From: Deltaproteobacteria bacterium
GTDB taxonomy: Bacteria > Desulfobacterota > Dissulfuribacteria > Dissulfuribacterales > JALVPX01
Assembly: GCA_027031565.1 (NCBI GenBank)
Contig: JALVPX010000042.1
Location: 1-19,607 of the forward strand
Direction of reading: 5' to 3'
Length of the DNA stretch: 19,607 nt
A program made the translations under genes and the position numbers. Below the pieces are notes generated by a model. It was not told the origin of the DNA. It saw nothing but the letters and a program-made list of their open reading frames with translations, and ran no database searches. Each line of letters starts with the position of its first letter. Positions within the stretch are counted from its first letter, which is position 1. Shown here one piece after another: positions 14,237 through 19,607 of the stretch.

Positions 14237-14279
14237 GTAGCGTATAGAACCAAGGCGAATTTCGATACAAAGGAACGCT

Positions 14280-15248
14280 ATGAAGATATTAGTTACTGGC
14301 GGGGCAGGATTTATTGGTTCCCATCTGTGTGATCATCTTTTGGCGCAAGGCCATGAGGTTTCTGCTATAGATGACCTTTCCACCGGCTCCCTGGACAATA
14401 TTGTTCATTTGCATGAGAAACAAGGCTTTACCTATGTGAATGATACCATATTGAATAAGGATCGTTTGGAACTCCTGATTAAAGATTGCGACACCATTGT
14501 TCACCTGGCTGCTGCAGTAGGCGTAAAATATGTGATCGAAAACCCGCTTCTCTCCATGGAAATCAACATCAATGGCACAGAAAATATATTGAAATTTGCT
14601 AATCGCTATAAAAAAAGGGTCCTCGTTGCCTCTACTTCTGAAGTATACGGCAAACATCTCCATGCACCTTTGAGAGAGGATGATAACGTCATATACGGTC
14701 CTCCCAGTACTATGCGCTGGAGCTATGCAGCCGCCAAGCTGATCGATGAATTCATGGCCTTTTCTTATCATCGTACTAAAAAACTGGACGTGGTTGTGTT
14801 CAGGTGCTTTAATACAATAGGTCCTAGGCAGACCGGGCTCTACGGCATGGTCGTTCCCCGCTTTATACAACAGGCCTTGAGGGATGAGCCCATTACCGTC
14901 TTCGGCGATGGCCAGCAGACACGGACCTTCACCTATGTTCAAGACGTGGTCGAGGCCATTTACAGGCTCATGAGTTGTGAAAGGGCTACTGGTGATGTGG
15001 TGAATATTGGAGGCACCGAAGAGGTCACTATCATTGATCTGGCTGAAAGGATAAAGGCGCTTTGCCGCAGCAATTCAGAGATAGTCTTTGTTCCATATGA
15101 AAAGGCCTATGGACGTGATTTTGAAGATATGATGCGCAGGGTTCCCTCCTTGGAAAAACTGGAATCATTGATAGACTATTCCCCAAATACCCCATTGGAT
15201 GAGATACTTGGCAAAACCATTGAATATTATCGCTCAAAGGTGACCTGA
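14280..15248 (+). CDS. NAD-dependent sugar epimerase/dehydratase (SDR)
   Basis: 322-residue extended short-chain dehydrogenase acting on nucleotide sugars. NAD-binding TGGAGFIGSH at 6-15, STSEVYG at 118-124 with the catalytic Ser/Thr, and the catalytic pair Tyr149-x3-Lys153 (YAAAK). CFNTIGPRQTG and the FGDGQQTRTFTYVQDV stretch bind the sugar-nucleotide side and are typical of UDP-glucose 4-epimerase and UDP-glucuronate decarboxylase relatives; I cannot choose between them. The protein is cytoplasmic. Its gene is three bases upstream of a membrane glycan-priming enzyme, so it probably makes the sugar nucleotide for a lipid-linked glycan. Confidence 0.9.
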   Translation: MKILVTGGAGFIGSHLCDHLLAQGHEVSAIDDLSTGSLDNIVHLHEKQGFTYVNDTILNKDRLELLIKDCDTIVHLAAAVGVKYVIENPLLSMEININGTENILKFANRYKKRVLVASTSEVYGKHLHAPLREDDNVIYGPPSTMRWSYAAAKLIDEFMAFSYHRTKKLDVVVFRCFNTIGPRQTGLYGMVVPRFIQQALRDEPITVFGDGQQTRTFTYVQDVVEAIYRLMSCERATGDVVNIGGTEEVTIIDLAERIKALCRSNSEIVFVPYEKAYGRDFEDMMRRVPSLEKLESLIDYSPNTPLDEILGKTIEYYRSKVT

Positions 15249-15251
15249 TCC

Positions 15252-17168
15252 ATGCATGAGAGGCTTTTAGATGACGGGCTGGCATTTTTTTCAGCCCTTT
15301 TTTTGTCTGTTTTTTTGACACCATGCATAATCTTTTTGGCTAACCGCCTAGGCCTCGTGGCTGAGCCTAGGGAAGACAGGTGGCACCGGAACCCAACGGC
15401 CCTTCTGGGTGGAATAGCCATATTCTTTGCCTTCATTTTGCCGTTCGGGCTGCTGGGTGAGCGGTTTCAAGGCGTGCTGCCGCTTGTTTTCGGCGGTTGC
15501 GCCATGTTCATTCTAGGCCTTGCAGACGACCTGTGGGACATGTCACCTCAAAATAAATTTGTGGCTCAACTCGTAGTTTCAGCCCTTGGGGTGGCCGGGG
15601 GGATACAGATGGCCGGCTTTGAACAACCCCTTGTAACATTTGTGGTCTCGCTATTCTGGCTTGTAGGAATAACCAATGCCATAAATATACTCGACAACAT
15701 GGATGGCCTGGCAGCCGGTATAACGCTCGTTGCCTCCGCGGCCTTGTGGGGGTTCGGACTCCTTTACGGAAACGTACACGTAGGAAGGACTGCCCTTGTG
15801 CTGGCAGGGGCTGCGCTGGGTTTCTGGGTGTACAATTTCAATCCGGCAAGGATATTCATGGGCGATTGTGGAAGCCTCTTTCTGGGCTTCACCCTTGGCG
15901 CGCTCTCTTTGCTCGCTACTGGGAGTGTTGCGCCATCACATGCTTCGGGGGGGTATGCACTGGTGACCAACGTCCTACTTGTGTTGATGGTGCCCATGGC
16001 CGTTTTGATAATTCCCCTCTTTGATACCGCACTGGTGTCATTCACACGGGTGCAGCATGGGCGCCCTTTTTATAAAGGGGGGCGGGATCACACATCCCAC
16101 CGCCTTGTACTTCTAGGTTTTTCGGAAAAACGCACGGTCATAACGTTGATGGGGTGTGCAGCACTCATTTCCATATTGACTTTGTATCTTGCCGGCCGTT
16201 CAGCAGAAGGGGTCATAGTGTTATTGGGAGTGGTTGGGGTGATCGCCCTTTTTTTCGGAGTCTTTCTCACACAAACCGACCAACAGATCTATGACGAAAA
16301 AAAAAACCTGGAGCCAGGTAAATCGCGCAAAGGGTTGCTGTCTATGATCCTGAACAAAAAGCAGATGCTGCAGGCTGCAGTGGATACGCTTCTTCTGGTT
16401 CTGGCGCACATGACAGCATATCTTTTGAGATATGAAGGGGTTATAGACCAGGCCAACTGGGATCTCATCGAGAAATCCCTTCCCCTGATCATTCCCGTGA
16501 AGCTTTGTTGTTTCTGGGCCTTTGGGCTTTACAGGGGCCAGTGGAGGTATGTGAGCATAAACGACTTCTGGCAGCTCCTGAAGGGAGTGGTAACGGGGAC
16601 TTTACTGTCCCTGGGCGTTTTGCTCTTTCTATACAGGTTCAATGGTTTTTCAAGGGTGGTTTTCATAAATGATGCAGTGTGGACCATCATTTACATTGGT
16701 GGTGTTCGTTATCTTTTACGCCTCTTCAAGGAGTATTTCGATATTCAGGAAGAGCGGAAACGCACGACCCCGATATTGATCATCGGGGCAGGGGATGGGG
16801 GAGACCTCTTTCTGCGCGAGCTTCGCAAAAACAAATCCCACGATTTTCTGCCAGTGGGATTTATTGACGATGATCCAGCCAAAAAGGGCCAGGTAATCCA
16901 TGGTATCAAGGTACTGGGAAACAGGGAAGCCATTCCCAGTCTGGTGAAAAAATATGGTGTCAAAAAGGTCTTTGTGGCAATTATGAGTGCCTCTGAAGAG
17001 ACACTGGCAGCAATGTTTGATATTTGTCACAAGATCCCTGTAGAGTGTCAGCGGGTGTGTTCACTGCTTTTCGAAACCCCGGAACTTCTTGCAGGTAAGA
17101 GGGAAATCAAGCCGGTCAGGACCAAAAAGGGGACCGTTATCTCCTGGCCCAGCAGGAAAAGAAGATAG
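15252..17168 (+). CDS. WecA-like transferase fused to truncated CapD module
   Basis: 638-residue membrane protein in two parts. Residues 1-345 form a WecA/MraY-family polyprenyl-phosphate sugar-1-phosphate transferase with about eleven membrane segments: LADDLWD (90-96), NILDNMDGL (145-153), FMGDCGS (202-208) and the cytoplasmic His motif RDHTSH (278-283). Residues 370-638 match the front of CapD/FlaA1/WbpM-type proteins: about four membrane segments (373-490) and a Rossmann domain with GAGDGG (512-517) and GFIDDDP (536-542). The SDR catalytic domain that normally follows in CapD is missing; the protein ends with a basic tail, and the stop is real in this sequence. I infer that it primes a surface glycan and senses or binds a nucleotide through the second half. 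A separate SDR gene lies three bases upstream. Confidence 0.85.
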   Translation: MHERLLDDGLAFFSALFLSVFLTPCIIFLANRLGLVAEPREDRWHRNPTALLGGIAIFFAFILPFGLLGERFQGVLPLVFGGCAMFILGLADDLWDMSPQNKFVAQLVVSALGVAGGIQMAGFEQPLVTFVVSLFWLVGITNAINILDNMDGLAAGITLVASAALWGFGLLYGNVHVGRTALVLAGAALGFWVYNFNPARIFMGDCGSLFLGFTLGALSLLATGSVAPSHASGGYALVTNVLLVLMVPMAVLIIPLFDTALVSFTRVQHGRPFYKGGRDHTSHRLVLLGFSEKRTVITLMGCAALISILTLYLAGRSAEGVIVLLGVVGVIALFFGVFLTQTDQQIYDEKKNLEPGKSRKGLLSMILNKKQMLQAAVDTLLLVLAHMTAYLLRYEGVIDQANWDLIEKSLPLIIPVKLCCFWAFGLYRGQWRYVSINDFWQLLKGVVTGTLLSLGVLLFLYRFNGFSRVVFINDAVWTIIYIGGVRYLLRLFKEYFDIQEERKRTTPILIIGAGDGGDLFLRELRKNKSHDFLPVGFIDDDPAKKGQVIHGIKVLGNREAIPSLVKKYGVKKVFVAIMSASEETLAAMFDICHKIPVECQRVCSLLFETPELLAGKREIKPVRTKKGTVISWPSRKRR

Positions 17169-17212
17169 GAGCAAAAGCACAAATTTTGTTGTGTTAGAGG
17201 AGGAGGTTGCCG

Positions 17213-18178
17213 ATGAAAGTGGTTGAGCCTGCATATGACATTCTTGACGATTATTTTAAAGAGGGTCGTATTCTTGAACAGATTGAGCGTTGCGGGCGGG
17301 TTTGCTACAAGAGCGAGGACAAGATCAGCGCGGAAAGCGCGGTTCCCTTCATAAAGGGTATCATCAAGAGAGGCCATGAATCCGTATTGGAAATGGCCAA
17401 TATCGTGCTGGAAGTCTCTGTTGATGGCGAATCCATAATGCACAAATTCTTTGAGAGGATTCCCCGTTTCTGCCAGGCAGACAAACTTGAACGCAGAAGG
17501 TATCTGCTTTCCGGCAATCCAAGAAGCTTCAGGGACCTTGCACGCGGTCACAAGGACCTTAAACTGGTAAAGGCCATGATGAGGGTGTTGACCGAGGTGT
17601 ACCCCGTGCTGTTTGAAGACCTGGCTCCTGCCAGGGGATGGATACCTCAAGATGGAGTGAGCGTAAGAGTGCTTGGCCCGGAGGAGGTGGACGGCCTGCC
17701 GGTGGAATACCTGATCAAGCACAGGAATCTCCTGGTGCACTTTACGATAAACAGGGCCGTATCCCATGAACTCGTCCGTCACAGGGTGGCTTCCTATCTC
17801 CAGGAATCACAGAGATATTGCAGGTATGGCGAAAGCAAGTTCGGCGGAGAGGTTGCCTTTGTCAAACCATGCTTTTTCGAACATGGCAGCCATGAATATG
17901 ATCTGTGGCAAAAGGCCATGGAAGAGAGTGAAAAGATTTACCTGGAGCTGCTGAAAACAAGTTCGCCCCAGGCTGCAAGAACAGTGCTTCCCAATTCCTG
18001 CAAAACAGAAATCATGGTGCACGCAACCCTGGCCGAATGGTCCCATATCCTGAAACTGCGTGCCTCAAAGGCTGCCGATCCATCCATGCGGGAGATCATG
18101 CTGATGCTGCTGCCCGAAATGGCAAGCAGGTTCCCGGCGATTTTCTCTCCCATAAGGGAATTGCTGAGCAAGGATTGA
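17213..18178 (+). CDS. thyX: Flavin-dependent thymidylate synthase
   Basis: ThyX makes dTMP from dUMP with FAD, NADPH and methylene-tetrahydrofolate, and replaces ThyA. The family signature RHRx7S is intact (Arg189-His190-Arg191 to Ser199, followed by QRY), and a second ThyX-type block spans 258-285 (LPNSCKTEIM to HILKLRAS). At 321 residues it is longer than the usual 220-270, with extra sequence around 85-165. The ATG at 17213 has GGAGG six bases upstream; a TTG two codons earlier would overlap that site. It follows the WecA fusion by 44 bases and precedes nadB by 12, so is probably in the same operon. Confidence 0.94.
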   Translation: MKVVEPAYDILDDYFKEGRILEQIERCGRVCYKSEDKISAESAVPFIKGIIKRGHESVLEMANIVLEVSVDGESIMHKFFERIPRFCQADKLERRRYLLSGNPRSFRDLARGHKDLKLVKAMMRVLTEVYPVLFEDLAPARGWIPQDGVSVRVLGPEEVDGLPVEYLIKHRNLLVHFTINRAVSHELVRHRVASYLQESQRYCRYGESKFGGEVAFVKPCFFEHGSHEYDLWQKAMEESEKIYLELLKTSSPQAARTVLPNSCKTEIMVHATLAEWSHILKLRASKAADPSMREIMLMLLPEMASRFPAIFSPIRELLSKD

Positions 18179-18190
18179 AAGCGAACTTCC

Positions 18191-19607
18191 ATGGAGCACG
18201 TTACCGATTTCCTGATCATAGGATCTGGTGTTGCCGGTTTGAGCCTTGCCCTGAAGCTCAGGGAAATGGGCAAGGTGACCATTGTTACCAAGAAAAAAGA
18301 GGCAGACACCGCAACCAGCCTTGCGCAAGGCGGCATTGCTTGCGTTCTCGATCCAGAAGATTCCTTTTCAAGCCATATATTTGACACCTACAATGCAGGT
18401 GATGGCCTGTGCCATGAGGATGTGGTGCAGGAGATCGTCAAACAAGGCCCTGAACGTATCAAGGAATTGATGGAACTTGGTGTGCCCTTTTCAAAGGATC
18501 CGTCCCATCCAGGCAGGCTGCATCTTGGCAAGGAAGGCGGACACAGCCACAGGCGCATAGTCCATGTAGACGATTTCACGGGCAGGGCCTTGCAAGAGAC
18601 CCTCTCCAGGAATTTGCAGTCTGGAAGGAATGTGACACTTTTTCAAAACAGGATAGTGGTTGATCTTATCACAGAGGGCAAAATCAAGGATTGCCCTGCG
18701 TCCAGACATGGACAAGAAAGGTGTCTGGGGGCATATGTGCTGGATAGCGCGTCAGGGAATATAGACACATTTCTTGCCGCCGTCACCATTCTTGCCACTG
18801 GCGGAGCAGGAAAGGTTTATCTTTATACCAGCAATCCAGATGTGGCCACAGGTGATGGTATTGCCATGGCTTACAGGGCCGGTGCCAGGATAGCCAATCT
18901 GGAATTTGTCCAGTTTCACCCCACGATCCTTTACCATCCAAAGGCCAAGAACTTCCTCATCTCAGAGGCGCTCAGAGGCGAGGGTGCAAGGCTGATAGAT
19001 CAAGACGGCAATGCCTTCATGGAAAAATATGATCCGGAAAAAAAGGATCTCGCATTCAGGGACGTTGTGGCCAGGGCCATTGACTCAGAGCTCAAGAAGA
19101 GCGGTCAAGACCACGTCTACCTGGATATCAGTTTCAAACCCAAAGAGTTCATCAAGCAGCGTTTCCCAAACATATATAAAGTGTGTTTGTCTTTCGGCAT
19201 TGATATTACCAGGGAGCCGATTCCGGTTGTGCCGGCAGCCCATTACATGTGCGGGGGCGTGGTAACGGATATCTTGGGCCGCACAGACATAGAGGGCCTT
19301 TATGCCATCGGTGAGACCGCATGTACCGGGCTTCATGGGGCCAACAGGCTGGCCTCCAATTCATTGCTTGAAGGCCTGGTCATGGCCCATCAGGCCCACA
19401 TCGGCATACGAAGGGAATTTGAAGAGCTGAGGCGTAAGAAGGTGCCGCCTGTACCCGCTTGGAACCCTGGCGGTGCAGTGGACATGGAAGAGGCGGTGAT
19501 TGTTACTCACAACTGGGATGTCATCCGCCGTCTAATGTGGAATTACGTGGGTATTGTCAGAAACGAGAAAAGGCTGCACCTGGCCGGGGAAAGACTCAGG
19601 CCCATAC
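18191..19607 (+). CDS. nadB: L-aspartate oxidase NadB (3' end outside window)
   Basis: 472 codons, open at the right edge. NadB oxidises L-aspartate to iminoaspartate with FAD, the first step of NAD synthesis; it can use fumarate in place of oxygen. Seen: FAD-binding IGSGVAG (10-16), SLAQGGIA (about 44-51), EGGHSHRRIVH with catalytic His and Arg, QFHPT, HYMCGGV and GETACTGLHGANRLASNSLLEG. These separate it from succinate dehydrogenase, to which it is related. The C-terminal helical domain begins in the last visible part. The ATG at 18191 is twelve bases after thyX, with a weak ribosome binding site. Confidence 0.95.
   Translation, partial: MEHVTDFLIIGSGVAGLSLALKLREMGKVTIVTKKKEADTATSLAQGGIACVLDPEDSFSSHIFDTYNAGDGLCHEDVVQEIVKQGPERIKELMELGVPFSKDPSHPGRLHLGKEGGHSHRRIVHVDDFTGRALQETLSRNLQSGRNVTLFQNRIVVDLITEGKIKDCPASRHGQERCLGAYVLDSASGNIDTFLAAVTILATGGAGKVYLYTSNPDVATGDGIAMAYRAGARIANLEFVQFHPTILYHPKAKNFLISEALRGEGARLIDQDGNAFMEKYDPEKKDLAFRDVVARAIDSELKKSGQDHVYLDISFKPKEFIKQRFPNIYKVCLSFGIDITREPIPVVPAAHYMCGGVVTDILGRTDIEGLYAIGETACTGLHGANRLASNSLLEGLVMAHQAHIGIRREFEELRRKKVPPVPAWNPGGAVDMEEAVIVTHNWDVIRRLMWNYVGIVRNEKRLHLAGERLRPI

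Larger units (their letters stand above)
13909..14279. other. 371-bp divergent control region
   Basis: No gene is convincing here; a 74-codon minus-strand frame that reaches into rpoZ has no matching start context. The region holds two minus-strand promoters for rpoZ, a perfect palindrome on one of them, an 8-base palindrome GGCATGCC (14101-14108), a 7-bp hairpin (14152-14172), and a candidate plus-strand promoter for the epimerase. The middle is AT-rich and looks regulatory. Confidence 0.6.

Noticed and set aside
17178..17193. Hairpin CACAA/TTGTG between the WecA fusion and thyX as a terminator
   Set aside because: Five-bp AT-rich stem without a T tract; too weak, and the genes look co-transcribed.

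Overview
The window looks like chromosomal DNA of a Gram-negative bacterium, most likely a sulfate- or sulfur-metabolising member of the Desulfobacterota (former Deltaproteobacteria). This rests on the mix of genes (GatB, MreB-type actin, DksA, RpoZ, a sigma-54 activator, PilZ/GGDEF signalling, ThyX in place of ThyA, WecA/CapD-type membrane glycan enzymes) and on codon use. It is an inference: there is no rRNA gene to confirm it. Genes are densely packed, with many start/stop overlaps. I see no rRNA, tRNA, insertion sequence, phage gene or CRISPR array.

Region 1 (1-6252, all + strand): a small Lys-rich HTH protein and a terminator, then gatB, mtnA, a protein with two GAF-like domains, a divergent MreB-like actin, a SuhB-type inositol monophosphatase and a Nudix hydrolase. 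Spacing from gatB onward is overlapping or short, so this is probably one transcription unit.

Region 2 (6255-10523): a signalling island. A response regulator-diguanylate cyclase (minus) is divergent from a sigma-54 activator that has no receiver domain (plus). Next comes a 247-bp gap with a near-consensus -24/-12 sigma-54 promoter and, about 100 bp upstream of it, two AT-rich palindromic sites exactly 21 bp apart. The promoter faces a PilZ-PAS-kinase-like protein whose PilZ keeps both c-di-GMP-binding motifs while the kinase part has lost its phospho-acceptor His and ATP-lid glycines. A single-domain receiver (minus) converges on it with an 11-bp tail overlap. The simplest model is a local circuit that makes c-di-GMP, switches a gene on through sigma-54, and reads c-di-GMP through a pseudokinase scaffold. 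This is the best candidate for an undescribed system here.

Region 3 (13908 down to 10158, minus strand): rpoZ - dnaJ - moaC - dksA - galT - receiver, tightly spaced. It puts two RNA-polymerase factors tied to ppGpp (omega and DksA) in one operon with a chaperone, a molybdopterin enzyme and a sugar-nucleotide enzyme. A 371-bp divergent control region (13909-14279) has two good minus-strand promoters, one with a perfect palindrome across its -35 box.

Region 4 (14280-19607, + strand): a GalE-like SDR epimerase, an unusual 638-residue fusion of a WecA/MraY-type polyprenyl-phosphate sugar-1-phosphate transferase with a CapD/FlaA1-type membrane-plus-Rossmann module lacking its SDR domain, then ThyX and the first 472 codons of NadB, which runs off the window.
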